Both the position numbers and the translations under genes were made by a program. The notes below the pieces were generated by a model. That model saw only the letters and a program-made list of their open reading frames with translations, did not search any database and was not told the origin of the DNA. 34,495 nucleotides of DNA from a virus. Below, piece by piece: positions 6,570 through 14,593 of the stretch (position 1 is its first letter; the number at the start of each line of letters is the position of its first letter). Where the stretch lies: IMG/VR virus record IMGVR_UViG_3300030106_001686, positions 1 to 34,495 of that record. One strand, written 5' to 3'.

Positions 6570-6953
6570 TTAAATATATTTTTTGGTTAGTTCTATTTGT
6601 TCTTTTGTTTTGGGATTTTTATTAATCCATTCAACAACTTCATCAAAGTTATTTGACATGAATAGAGCATTTTCTTCTGATCCATAGCATAGAGATACCT
6701 GAAACCTATCTGCAAGTTTGTCCTCATATCCCCATATATCTTTTGAATTTAATGCTCTTTCTTTTTCACACCAACTATCAACCCATACATGATATGCTTT
6801 GTAATGATTTTCTTCTGTCATAAAACTAGGTAATGCGTCATTACCATAAGAAACATTTACCCATTCTTTTGGTATTGATAAATCAGCGATATACTCATTC
6901 CATGTATCGCCCTTAATCATTTTTAATTCTTTTGGTATTTTTTTATCGTTCAT
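6570..6953 (-). CDS. hypothetical protein, 127 aa
   Basis: A 127-residue product rich in Trp, Glu and Lys, with no motif I can assign. It starts with the third copy of the TTAAGGGGGAGAAATG leader (6951-6966 on the complement) and overlaps the end of the upstream gene by four bases. It could be a small regulatory or host-takeover protein, judging only by the cluster it lies in. Confidence 0.6.
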   Translation of the reverse strand: MNDKKIPKELKMIKGDTWNEYIADLSIPKEWVNVSYGNDALPSFMTEENHYKAYHVWVDSWCEKERALNSKDIWGYEDKLADRFQVSLCYGSEENALFMSNNFDEVVEWINKNPKTKEQIELTKKYI

Positions 6954-7420
6954 TTCTCCCCCTTAATTTCTAACAAAGTTTCTAACCCTTGTTTAATTTG
7001 CCAAGTGTTAGATTTTAAATTTACTAAATCATTATATTTATGTGATAGAAAACGAATATCATCTATGTCTTGTTGAATTTGATTTATGATATTTATTAGA
7101 TCAGTTTTTTGAAATAAAAACTGTAATGTTTTTTCTAAAGATTTAAGTTTGCTATCTGCTCTATAATATTTTTGTTTGTAATCTGTTTGATCATCAAACT
7201 CAAAATAAACTGCAAACTTTTCTGCTTGTTTGTTGGTTAATTCTTTATGATAAGCAGTAATCTTTTTACCTTGTTTGTTTGTATAAGTAAATTTTCTCTT
7301 ACCTCTACCCCTACACTTAACCACCTTAACAATATCTCTATCTACATAGTTTCTAAGTTCAGATATAAACTTATTACCCTGTTCATTGTTTGGTATATGT
7401 TTTAAAAATTTTTGTGCCAT
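6950..7420 (-). CDS. hypothetical protein, 156 aa, first gene of the minus-strand operon
   Basis: I use ATG 7420, which has AAGGAGAAC upstream. The frame extends nine codons further into the promoter leader. The product has a basic middle with R-G-R-G-K-R (residue 38 onward), then a long helical region with coiled-coil character (about residues 85-150). No family is recognised. It directly follows the promoter at 7452-7480, so it is probably the first translated gene of the long leftward operon. Confidence 0.62.
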   Translation of the reverse strand: MAQKFLKHIPNNEQGNKFISELRNYVDRDIVKVVKCRGRGKRKFTYTNKQGKKITAYHKELTNKQAEKFAVYFEFDDQTDYKQKYYRADSKLKSLEKTLQFLFQKTDLINIINQIQQDIDDIRFLSHKYNDLVNLKSNTWQIKQGLETLLEIKGEK

Positions 7421-7451
7421 ATTTGTTCTCCTTAAAATTAAATACAAGATA

Positions 7452-7480
7452 ATTATAAATTATTTTATACACAACTTCAA
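7452..7480 (-). promoter_or_regulatory. sigma70-type promoter driving the leftward operon
   Basis: On the minus strand TTGAAG (7475-7480), a 17-base spacer and a perfect TATAAT (7452-7457) precede the ribosome site and ATG at 7420. This matches the bacterial housekeeping promoter with ideal spacing, so the long leftward operon is probably read by host RNA polymerase. The start of transcription would fall near 7445, giving a short leader of about 25 bases. Confidence 0.75.
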
Positions 7481-7606
7481 CAAATAATAGACAAACTTTA
7501 ATGATAAGCTCAGATAAAACAAACACTTGATAAACACTATTTTATTGTCTTGCCCACCCTCTAACACCCAAGACCAAAAACTTTTGAACTATAAAATGTT
7601 CGGATT

Positions 7607-7740
7607 TTGCGACCTTTCGCATTTTTTTTTGATCAAAACAAGCACGAGAGTTAATCAAAATCCCAAACTTGCGACCTATTGCGTTCTAAAATTAATGTGC
7701 GACTCTTTGCGTTTAAAAAAATGTGCGACCCCTTGCGTTC
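7607..7740. repeat. four iteron-like TGCGACC...TTGCGTT repeats
   Basis: Four imperfect 17-base direct repeats of the form TGCGACCnnTTGCGTTc start at 7608, 7670, 7698 and 7724. A fifth degenerate half copy lies near 7749-7765. The last three are spaced 28 and 26 bases apart, close to but not exactly two or three helical turns. They lie upstream of the leftward promoter and contain no coding frame I can support. A replication origin with iterons or repressor/activator operators are the two likely readings. The sequence alone does not decide. Confidence 0.6.
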
Positions 7741-7800
7741 GATATGAAATGTGCGTTCCTTCTCGTAGATAAAATAGTTTAGGATCTAAACTCCAGGCAT

Positions 7801-7828
7801 AAAAAAAGGGAACTTCTCAGCTCCCTTT
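7801..7828 (-). terminator. Rho-independent terminator for the 7906-8115 transcript
   Basis: On the minus strand AAAGGGA, a ten-base loop, then TCCCTTT followed by four more T gives a classic stem and U-tract. It lies about 80 bases beyond the stop of the 69-residue gene, so it closes the transcript that runs from 9188 leftward and separates it from the next promoter at 7480. In the plus direction the stem is preceded rather than followed by the run of A, so it is not bidirectional. Confidence 0.75.
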
Positions 7829-7854
7829 AGTGTATCTAAGTTTGGAGAACTTAA

Positions 7855-7874
7855 CATCTATAGATATATAGATG
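7855..7874. other. perfect palindromic repeat CATCTATA-GATA-TATAGATG
   Basis: Two exact eight-base arms flank a four-base spacer. A second inverted pair, AGCCAA (7875-7880) and TTGGCT (7890-7895), follows immediately. Together they lie between the 69-residue gene and the terminator. They may be a protein-binding site or part of the 3' mRNA end. No function can be assigned. Confidence 0.45.
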
Positions 7875-7905
7875 AGCCAATGATACAGGTTGGCTTAAAG
7901 ATTGT

Positions 7906-8115
7906 CTACTTAAAATCGTTAGCCAACCATTCAATCGTGCCGAAGTCATTGACCAGATCAGCAACCGACCTGGACAAATTAAACTTCTTTCTGTTCTCCA
8001 GGTCACACTTAGCTAGTGCCATGTGTAAGTCATCGACAGCTTTAGCCAGATCTTCGGCTCTTGTTTCAGAAATTCCCCGATCAATAAGTTCCTGCTTGTA
8101 GCTTTTTTCTATCAT
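7906..8115 (-). CDS. hypothetical protein, 69 aa, helical
   Basis: A 69-residue, mainly helical, charged product with no recognised domain. It is the last gene of the right-hand minus-strand transcript and is followed by the hairpin repeats and terminator at 7801-7874. The ribosome site is weak, which fits coupling to the gene starting at 8384, whose stop lies three bases away. Confidence 0.58.
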   Translation of the reverse strand: MIEKSYKQELIDRGISETRAEDLAKAVDDLHMALAKCDLENRKKFNLSRSVADLVNDFGTIEWLANDFK

Positions 8116-8117
8116 AG

Positions 8118-8384
8118 TTATTTACCCCCATAATAATATTCTAAAGTTTCATAGATTAACAAGTCCCATTCAAAGTCATTGCAGTCTTTCCAAAGGTCAT
8201 TTTTGTAACGGCCTCCGTCTACCAGCTCTTGGTTAATGAAAAAATCATAATCAATCTCTCCGTCATCAGACCAATGGCCGTAGGCTTCAAAAGTTCCTAC
8301 GGCTAACTCAATCTTGAATGAAAACTCATAAGCCTCGGTCCTCCAAAGATAATGATTTTTTAAATCTTCTTTTGACATACTCAT
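8118..8384 (-). CDS. hypothetical protein, 88 aa, acidic and aromatic
   Basis: An 88-residue product, unusually rich in Tyr, Trp, Phe, Asp and Glu, ending Y-Y-Y-G-G-K. It probably has a compact beta-rich fold, since charged and aromatic residues alternate in the middle, but no family is recognised. An acidic profile of this sort is common in phage proteins that mimic DNA, but there is no specific evidence for that here. Confidence 0.58.
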   Translation of the reverse strand: MSMSKEDLKNHYLWRTEAYEFSFKIELAVGTFEAYGHWSDDGEIDYDFFINQELVDGGRYKNDLWKDCNDFEWDLLIYETLEYYYGGK

Positions 8385-8387
8385 AGC

Positions 8388-8624
8388 TTACCCCCAGATC
8401 TCAGGATTGAAGTCATCTTCCTGGAGCTCAGGAAATTTTTTTAATGCTTCTTCTTTACAATAAACATCAAAATCAACGTCAAATATTCCACCATGTCCAA
8501 CTCTTTGAATAACTCCATTTGTGAAAATAGTAGCGTGTTTGTGTTCTAATTTATCATTCTCATGTAAACAGTAATCCAGATCAAGCTCTTGGCCTGTCAC
8601 ATCACAAAAATATTTAATACTCAT
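8388..8624 (-). CDS. hypothetical protein, 78 aa
   Basis: I choose ATG 8624, which overlaps the upstream stop as ATGA. A start five codons earlier is also possible. The product contains Y-F-C-D-V-T-G near its N-terminus and a later single-Cys D-V-Y-C-K-E-E, with several His between. The pattern suggests a small metal-binding or beta-rich protein, but the cysteines are not paired as in a zinc ribbon. No function is recognised. Confidence 0.55.
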   Translation of the reverse strand: MSIKYFCDVTGQELDLDYCLHENDKLEHKHATIFTNGVIQRVGHGGIFDVDFDVYCKEEALKKFPELQEDDFNPEIWG

Positions 8625-8899
8625 ATCACAACCCCACATAAAATGGTTTTAATCTCTTTACTACCTTTAGGCAATAAAGCTCTTTTGATTAACACATCAT
8701 CAACATAGAAGCGATACTCTCTATCGCCATTATCCAGGATTTTATGTGTTGTTCTGTGAGTTAAGAAGTGATGAGAGTTAGAACCACTTGTCCCGATCCT
8801 TACTTCTACTTCTCCCCTTTCTCTTACTCCGTAAGATTTGTCTGACTTGTAAATACAAGCCGTTATTCTATTCCATATTGGATATGATTTACTTGCCAT
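8621..8899 (-). CDS. hypothetical protein, 92 aa
   Basis: A 92-residue product beginning M-A-S-K-S-Y-P-I-W-N-R, with alternating hydrophobic and polar residues that suggest beta strands (for instance the E-Y-R-F-Y-V-D-D stretch). A ribosome site AAGGAGAAC precedes ATG 8899. The terminator-like hairpin at 8915-8936 lies just upstream, so its expression may depend on readthrough. Confidence 0.58.
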   Translation of the reverse strand: MASKSYPIWNRITACIYKSDKSYGVRERGEVEVRIGTSGSNSHHFLTHRTTHKILDNGDREYRFYVDDVLIKRALLPKGSKEIKTILCGVVI

Positions 8900-8914
8900 T
8901 TTTTAGTTCTCCTT

Positions 8915-8936
8915 AAAAATGGGGGATTGCTCCCCC
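8915..8936 (-). terminator. GNRA-capped hairpin, terminator-like
   Basis: On the minus strand GGGGGA, loop GCAA, TCCCCC, then ATTTTTA. A six-pair, GC-rich stem with a stable GCAA tetraloop and a short U-run lies ten bases after the stop of the 80-residue gene. It probably attenuates transcription between that gene and the four downstream, so the promoter-proximal gene would be made in excess. Confidence 0.65.
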
Positions 8937-8945
8937 TGGTTAATA

Positions 8946-9188
8946 TTAATATCCAGCCTTGGTTAGCATGTCGTGAATTTCATTTAGTTCTTTTAAAGAC
9001 AATTTTTTAAGTGCCTCTTCATTTACTAAGCTACCATTTTGCCATGCTTTCAAATCGTTGCATTGTCTAAAAGATATTTCACTTTTAATCATTGCTTGAT
9101 TATCGGCATCTTGATATTTAACATCATCTAACATTTTATATAAGTTGTTAGTTGATACATCACTTATATTATTATATTTTTTACTCAT
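8946..9188 (-). CDS. hypothetical protein, 80 aa, first gene after the switch region
   Basis: An 80-residue helical, charged product with no recognised family. It is the first gene leftward of the 9189-9448 gap, directly behind a TATAAT-type promoter and in front of the GNRA hairpin, an arrangement often seen for a highly expressed short phage gene. The ribosome site is GGGAGAAC. Confidence 0.6.
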   Translation of the reverse strand: MSKKYNNISDVSTNNLYKMLDDVKYQDADNQAMIKSEISFRQCNDLKAWQNGSLVNEEALKKLSLKELNEIHDMLTKAGY

Positions 9189-9231
9189 TATTAAGTTCTC
9201 CCGGCTTACGCCTATTAAATAATAATAACTA

Positions 9232-9262
9232 ATTATAACACTATTTATACACTTATAGACAA
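9232..9262 (-). promoter_or_regulatory. probable promoter for the 9188 leftward genes
   Basis: On the minus strand TTGTCT (9257-9262) and TATAAT (9232-9237) lie 19 bases apart. The -10 is perfect, but the spacer is longer than the ideal 17. TTTGTCTAT also occurs upstream of the 7452 promoter, which may mark a shared element. Confidence 0.45.
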
Positions 9263-9448
9263 ATTAATTAAATTAATTTTATGGGTCTCTATTGGATCGG
9301 GTGGCGTTTTTCCAGATCATAAACCAGGCACCCCCCACCCCCACATATAAGGGCGTGGCAAAAATCCGCGTAGTATATAAATAACTATCAACATAAATAA
9401 TTACCCCCAAAACCATTTCACCCCCCCTTGCTTTAATTAGGTACCATA
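9263..9448. other. divergent switch region with C-rich tracts
   Basis: About 185 bases without a gene separate the leftward early-type cluster from the rightward virion cluster. It contains two C-rich, G-poor tracts (about 9329-9346 and 9403-9427) that stand out in an AT-rich genome. It also contains two direct copies of GGTACCATA (9440-9448 and 9453-9461) at the large terminase start. A rightward -10-like TATAAA near 9375 has no convincing -35. The likely role is transcription control, and a phage-specific promoter may be hidden here. Confidence 0.45.
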
Positions 9449-10960
9449 ATGAGGTACCATATTTCACATGGAGAGAAACATTTTGAGATGTCCGACAAAA
9501 ACGCAAAACTAGAACACGTATCAGACGAGGCTCTAAAAGAAATGGTCATGATCAAAAATCGTATTGATCAGTTAGACACCAGCAAAGAATCGAAAAAAAA
9601 TTTTATAACTTATGTAAAAAATGTATGGGACGGCTTTATCGAGGGCGAACACCATAGATTGTTTGCCAAAAAGCTAGAAGATGTAGCCAAGGGCAAGACC
9701 AAACGCCTAATCGTAAACATGCCACCTCGTCATACCAAGTCTGAGTTTGCGTCCGTGTTCTTTCCTAGCTGGATTATGGGTTTGCACCCCGATATGAAGA
9801 TCATGCAAACGACTCACACCGCCGAACTATCTGCAAGGTTTGGTCGTAAGGTTAGAAATCTCATGGATACGGACGAATATAAGCAGATATTCGATAAGGT
9901 TAGACTCTCTGCTGACAGCAAATCAGCAGGTAGGTGGGAAACCAACCACGGTGGCGAGTATTTTGCCGCAGGAGTCGGCGGTGCTATCACAGGTCGTGGT
10001 GCGGATCTGCTGATTATTGACGATCCACACTCTGAACAGGACGCTTTGAGCCCAACTGCCCTAGAATCTGCCTACGAATGGTACACATCTGGACCACGAC
10101 AGCGTTTACAACCAGGCGGAATCATAGTTATTGTCATGACAAGGTGGAGTACGCTTGATTTAACCGAGAAACTTATCAAAAGAATGTCCGAAGACCATGC
10201 AGATCAGTGGGATATACTAGAATTACCTGCTATTTTGGACAGTGGCGAGCCTTTATGGCCTGAGTTTTGGAAAATAGAAGAGCTTGAGTCCGTAAAAGCC
10301 TCGATTCCTGTAGCAAAATGGAATGCTCAGTACATGCAGAACCCAACTTCCGAAGAAGGTGCCCTGTTAAAACGAGATTGGTGGCAACAATGGGAGCATG
10401 ATGACCCACCTAACACAACTTACATACTGCAATCCTACGATACTGCGTTTAGTTCTAAAGAAACGGCTGACTACTCTGCGATTACTACGTGGGGAGTGTT
10501 TCGACCGAGTGACGGTGCACCAGAATCCATCATTTTGCTCGATGCCAAACGAGGTCGGTGGGACTTTCCTGAGTTGAAGGCGACAGCTTACGATGAATTT
10601 ATGTATTGGCAACCAGACTCAGTGCTGATAGAATCACAAGCAAGTGGTACTCCTTTGACGCATGAGTTGAGAATGATGGGGATCCCAGTTGTGAACTATC
10701 GTCCAACGAAAGGAAGAGACAAAGTCACTCGAGTGCATTCGGTATCGCCAGTGTTTGAAGCTGGTATGGTCTGGGCTCCAGACACGATCTTCGCAGAAGA
10801 AGTGATAGAAGAATGTGCGGCTTTTCCGTATGGAGAGAACGATGATTTTGTAGATTCGACAACACAGGCTATACTAAGATTTCGTCAGGGCAACTTTGTA
10901 AGACTTGATTCAGATGAGGAAGACGATGAGCCAGTGCCGAAACAAAGAATATATTATTAA
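9449..10960 (+). CDS. terL: terminase large subunit
   Basis: The ATPase and nuclease of the DNA packaging motor, which docks on the portal. Walker A is P-P-R-H-T-K-S at residues 92-98, and Walker B L-L-I-I-D-D-P at 187-193 includes the catalytic acid. The coupling motif V-M-T-R-W lies near 229-233. The RNase H-like nuclease half has Asp331 (Y-D-T-A-F), Glu395 (I-E-S-Q-A-S) and Asp469 (D-D-F-V-D). The length of 503 residues is normal. A start at 9488 (M-S-D-K-N) is possible, since GGAGAGA lies at 9470-9476 and the first 13 residues look atypical. The gene opens the rightward virion cluster. Confidence 0.93.
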   Translation: MRYHISHGEKHFEMSDKNAKLEHVSDEALKEMVMIKNRIDQLDTSKESKKNFITYVKNVWDGFIEGEHHRLFAKKLEDVAKGKTKRLIVNMPPRHTKSEFASVFFPSWIMGLHPDMKIMQTTHTAELSARFGRKVRNLMDTDEYKQIFDKVRLSADSKSAGRWETNHGGEYFAAGVGGAITGRGADLLIIDDPHSEQDALSPTALESAYEWYTSGPRQRLQPGGIIVIVMTRWSTLDLTEKLIKRMSEDHADQWDILELPAILDSGEPLWPEFWKIEELESVKASIPVAKWNAQYMQNPTSEEGALLKRDWWQQWEHDDPPNTTYILQSYDTAFSSKETADYSAITTWGVFRPSDGAPESIILLDAKRGRWDFPELKATAYDEFMYWQPDSVLIESQASGTPLTHELRMMGIPVVNYRPTKGRDKVTRVHSVSPVFEAGMVWAPDTIFAEEVIEECAAFPYGENDDFVDSTTQAILRFRQGNFVRLDSDEEDDEPVPKQRIYY

Positions 10961-10981
10961 AATTATGGGAGTAATTTAATC

Positions 10982-11629
10982 ATGGTAAAAAAAGCAATTA
11001 TAAAAAAAGGTAGCAAGGAAATAGCTAAAAAAGTTAAACCTAAACCTAAACCTAAAACTAGACCTAAAAAAACTGCACCTCCAGCAGCAACTACACCCAA
11101 AACGGCAACTACACCTAAAAGTAAAATACCAGCAGCAGTACCTCCAATAGCAGCTGGTACGGCAGTTATAGGGGCTGGCATAGCAGGAGCTAACAAAAAC
11201 AAAGGTGGTAAAACTTTTGATGACGCTTTTAGAACAGCTAGAGCAAAAGGCGAGGGTACTAAATTTACTTTTAACGGTAAGTCTTATGTAGCTGTAACCA
11301 AAGATGATCTTAAGAAGAAAGGTTACAAAACTGATACCTCTGGATTAGCAGCTTATAACAGAGCTGGTGGTAGAAAGAAAATAGACATCGATGCTGCAGC
11401 AAAAAAAATAGTAGGCGAAGTTAATAAAAATAATAAAGCAAAAACTAGAAAACAAAAAAGACAAGAGCGTAGAAAAGAAAGAATAGGCTTTGCAACTTTT
11501 AAAGAACGTAGACAAGCTAGAAGAGCTGCTAGAAAAATGAAATCAGGTGGCGTAGTTTCTGCTAGAGGATCAAAACCAAGAGGTGTCGGTGCGGCTAAAA
11601 GAGGTTTTGGTAGAGCTTTAAAAGGATAA
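10982..11629 (+). CDS. very basic protein with hydrophobic segment and C-terminal GG-V/RG tail
   Basis: A 215-residue product. It has a Lys/Pro repeat at residues 14-30 (K-P-K-P-K-P-K-T), then an Ala/Gly hydrophobic stretch (about 50-70), a mixed domain containing F-T-F-N-G-K-S-Y, and a long Arg/Lys-rich end. The tail contains M-K-S-G-G-V-V-S-A-R-G and R-G-F-G-R. Related GG-x-V plus RG tails occur in several small proteins at 21.2-21.9 kb. The charge suggests DNA binding inside the head, or a membrane-active internal protein ejected with DNA. No family function is known to me. Confidence 0.65.
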   Translation: MVKKAIIKKGSKEIAKKVKPKPKPKTRPKKTAPPAATTPKTATTPKSKIPAAVPPIAAGTAVIGAGIAGANKNKGGKTFDDAFRTARAKGEGTKFTFNGKSYVAVTKDDLKKKGYKTDTSGLAAYNRAGGRKKIDIDAAAKKIVGEVNKNNKAKTRKQKRQERRKERIGFATFKERRQARRAARKMKSGGVVSARGSKPRGVGAAKRGFGRALKG

Positions 11630-11630
11630 C

Positions 11631-11876
11631 ATGCCTAAAAAAGAAATAGCTAGAAAAGGCTTACAACATATTAGTAAGCCTGTAAAAACAGTTATGGACA
11701 AGGTTGTTAAGAAAAAAGCTGACAGAATGAAAGAGAGAATCCAATTAAAAGAAAATAGGCTACAAAAAGATTCCCCTTATATAAGCAATAAAGCTTATAA
11801 CAGAGATTCTAAAGAAATAGCTGAAATGAAACAGGAACTTTTAAGATTTAAAATAAAATACAACGTAAAGGGTTAA
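11631..11876 (+). CDS. basic helical hypothetical protein, 81 aa
   Basis: An 81-residue Lys-rich product, predicted largely helical with coiled-coil character from about residue 35. It lies between the basic 215-residue protein and the portal with spacings of one base on either side, so it is translated as part of the same mRNA. No family is recognised. A minor head protein is possible from position. Confidence 0.6.
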   Translation: MPKKEIARKGLQHISKPVKTVMDKVVKKKADRMKERIQLKENRLQKDSPYISNKAYNRDSKEIAEMKQELLRFKIKYNVKG

Positions 11877-11877
11877 T

Positions 11878-14337
11878 ATGTCAGACGTAGACAAAGCCAT
11901 TACTCCTGAAGATCAGGTAGAACTAGGAGTTCGTGATCGTTCAAAGGAAATGGAAATTGAGGTTGAGGTTGAAGAAGAGAATCTTGATCTCGAAGAGTTT
12001 GAGCAAATGGAAGACGGTACCATCATGTTTGGTGCTCCCACACCACCTGTAGATAATACCGACTTCTATTCTAACCTAGCAGAACAACTAGATTCCTCTG
12101 AACTTAGCACGATTAAGAATGACTTAATGGCTAATGTTGATTCTGACAAAGACTCAAGATCCGATTGGGAAAAGACTTATAGAGAGGGTCTTGAACAATT
12201 AGGTATGAAGTATGAGGAGAGAACGCAACCTTTCGAGGGTGCCTCTGGAGTTATGCACCCGCTTTTAGCCGAATCCGTTACGCAGTTTCAAGCACAGGCT
12301 TATAATGAGTTACTCCCATCTCAAGGGCCTGTCAAAACTCAAGTCCTAGGTATGACAACGGCTGAATCTGAGCAACAAGCATCGAGAGTTCAGGAGTTTA
12401 TGAACTATCAGCTTATGCAAGTTATGAAAGAGTATGACTCTGAAACAGACCAAATGTTGTTCTATTTGCCGTTATCAGGTTCTGCGTTTAGAAAAGTTTA
12501 CTACGATCAAAACTTAGACAGAGCCGTATCTAAGTTCATACCTAGTGAAGACTTGATTGTGCCTTACTCTGCAACTGACTTGCACAGTGCCACAAGAATT
12601 ACGCATGTCATTGATATGTCGTTGAATGACATAAAGAAACTACAACAAGTAGGTTTTTATCGTGATGTAAACATATCTATGGGTAACATCATGGCAGATG
12701 ACTACGATGAGATTCAAGAAGAGATAGACGAACTTCAAGGCGTTAGCCCTAATTACAACGACACCGATACTTGCAAGGTGTATGAAATACATACCGAATT
12801 AGACATACTTGGCTTTGAAGATTTAGATTCAAAGGGCGAGCCTACTGAAATTAAACTACCATACATCGTTACCATTGCTAACGACAAAGTTCTATCTATT
12901 CGTAGGAATTACAAAGAAACCGATCCGTTAAAACAGCGTATCAATTACTTTGTGCACTATAAGTTTTTACCAGGTCTAGGATTCTATGGCTTCGGTTTGA
13001 CTCACATGATAGGTGGCTTGTCTAAAGCATCAACATCTATTTTGAGACAACTTATTGATTCAGGTACATTATCTAACTTACCTGCTGGATTTAAAGCTAG
13101 AGGCATTCGTATTCGAAACGATGATCAGCCATTACAACCTGGTGAGTTTAGAGACATGGATGCTCCTGGCGGAAGTTTGCGAGACGCTTTCGTACCGTTA
13201 CCTTTTAAGGAGCCAAGCCAAACCCTGCTCTCTCTCCTGGGTATCTTGGTCGACAGTGGAAGGCGTTTCGCTTCGATAGCCGATACACAAGTAGGAGACG
13301 GTAATCAAAATGCACCTGTAGGTACAACGATTGCGTTATTAGAGCGTGGTACTAGAGTGATGAGTGCGATTCACAAAAGATTGCACGCATCTCAAAGAAT
13401 TGAATTTGAAATACTATCCAAAGTATTTAGTCAGTATTTACCACCGAATTATCCTTATTTAACAGCTAACGGCAACCAGTTTATTAAATCACAAGACTTT
13501 GATGATAGAGTAGATGTCCTGCCAGTTTCAGACCCTAATACATTCTCTATGAGTCAAAGAGTCATGATGGCTCAAGAAATACTTAGGACCGTGCAAAGCA
13601 ATCCTGAGATACACGGTCCAACAGGTTTGCATGAGGCCTATCGAAGAATGTACGGTGCTATGGGTGTGCAAAACATAGAACAGTTATTGCCACCACCACC
13701 ACAACCACAACCTTTAGACCCAGCTAACGAAAACGCAGCTTTGATTGCAGGTATGCCTGCTCAAGCTTTCCCGGGTCAAGATCATGATGCACACATTAAT
13801 TCGCACATGTCTTTATACGGAACCATGACAGCACAAGCTAATCCTGTAGTGCTATCTTTGATTCAAGCACATATCTATCAGCATGTATCTTTTAGGGCTG
13901 CTGAGATAGTAGACCAACAAAACGCACAAAACCAAGAGTTTCAACAAATGCTACAGCAAATACAAATGTTGCCACTTGAGGTTGCACAAGGGTATCAACA
14001 ACAGATACAAGAAAAAGTGGCTAAAGATGTTGCTGCCGTGGTATCGCAACTTACTGAACAGATCAATGCTATGTTTATTCCACCGCCACCACCTGTTGAT
14101 CCGTTGGTGCAGTTAAGAGATAAAGAACTTGATATTAAAGCTGATGATGTGCAACGTAAACGTGAAGAGTTTGCACAAAGACAAGAGTTTGATGCTATGA
14201 AAGCTATGGAAAATAATAAACTTGCAGAACAAAGATTGGCAATTCAAAGAGAAATAGCTACAATGAAAGATGACATAGCTAGAGAACGTATAGATCAAGC
14301 TGCACAGTTTAAAGCTATGGATATAATGCGAGGTTAA
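11878..14337 (+). CDS. portal protein
   Basis: Forms the dodecameric ring at the capsid vertex through which DNA enters and leaves. Recognised by size (819 residues), its place after the large terminase, and sequence typical of large podovirus-like portals: an acidic N-terminus, the G-V-M-H-P-L-L-A-E-S region near residue 123, then Y-D-S-E-T-D-Q-M-L and the conserved central wing. Near residue 603 is a proline run (L-L-P-P-P-P-P-Q-P). From about 675 a Gln-rich coiled coil of some 145 residues ends in R-G. That C-terminal extension corresponds to the barrel-like end of large portals. The start follows the previous stop by one base. Confidence 0.85.
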   Translation: MSDVDKAITPEDQVELGVRDRSKEMEIEVEVEEENLDLEEFEQMEDGTIMFGAPTPPVDNTDFYSNLAEQLDSSELSTIKNDLMANVDSDKDSRSDWEKTYREGLEQLGMKYEERTQPFEGASGVMHPLLAESVTQFQAQAYNELLPSQGPVKTQVLGMTTAESEQQASRVQEFMNYQLMQVMKEYDSETDQMLFYLPLSGSAFRKVYYDQNLDRAVSKFIPSEDLIVPYSATDLHSATRITHVIDMSLNDIKKLQQVGFYRDVNISMGNIMADDYDEIQEEIDELQGVSPNYNDTDTCKVYEIHTELDILGFEDLDSKGEPTEIKLPYIVTIANDKVLSIRRNYKETDPLKQRINYFVHYKFLPGLGFYGFGLTHMIGGLSKASTSILRQLIDSGTLSNLPAGFKARGIRIRNDDQPLQPGEFRDMDAPGGSLRDAFVPLPFKEPSQTLLSLLGILVDSGRRFASIADTQVGDGNQNAPVGTTIALLERGTRVMSAIHKRLHASQRIEFEILSKVFSQYLPPNYPYLTANGNQFIKSQDFDDRVDVLPVSDPNTFSMSQRVMMAQEILRTVQSNPEIHGPTGLHEAYRRMYGAMGVQNIEQLLPPPPQPQPLDPANENAALIAGMPAQAFPGQDHDAHINSHMSLYGTMTAQANPVVLSLIQAHIYQHVSFRAAEIVDQQNAQNQEFQQMLQQIQMLPLEVAQGYQQQIQEKVAKDVAAVVSQLTEQINAMFIPPPPPVDPLVQLRDKELDIKADDVQRKREEFAQRQEFDAMKAMENNKLAEQRLAIQREIATMKDDIARERIDQAAQFKAMDIMRG

Positions 14338-14340
14338 TTT

Positions 14341-14580
14341 ATGAGTTCAGTCAGACAAAAAATGCAAGCTATACACAAAGCTATGCTCAAAAAAGAAGAG
14401 GAAATATTAAATGGTAATCAGCCGATCATCAATGAAGATGCAAATAACAAAGCCGAAGTCAAAGAGACTAAAAAAGAAACGGTTAAAAAAACTTCGACCA
14501 AGGCTAAAGCGAAAACTAAAAAGGTAACTAAGTCAGCACCTAAAAAAAGAGGCAGACCTAAGGGATCTAAAAATAAATAA
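14341..14580 (+). CDS. basic AT-hook protein, 79 aa
   Basis: A helical N-terminus is followed by a Lys/Thr/Ala-rich linker and a C-terminal K-K-R-G-R-P-K-G-S-K-N-K (68-79). This is a textbook AT-hook, a motif that binds the minor groove of AT-rich DNA. In an AT-rich phage it could help condense the genome or occupy host DNA. It lies three bases after the portal stop. Being read within the head operon suggests a virion or packaging role, but that is inference. Confidence 0.65.
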   Translation: MSSVRQKMQAIHKAMLKKEEEILNGNQPIINEDANNKAEVKETKKETVKKTSTKAKAKTKKVTKSAPKKRGRPKGSKNK

Positions 14581-14593
14581 TATAGGTACAATT

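Noticed and set aside
8118-8384. Acidic protein as a DNA-mimic anti-restriction protein
   Set aside because: The charge is suggestive, but no known DNA-mimic motif is present, so I left it as hypothetical.
9279-9506. Minus-strand frame across the switch region
   Set aside because: It crosses the terL start and C-rich tracts, has no ribosome site and shows no protein-like pattern.
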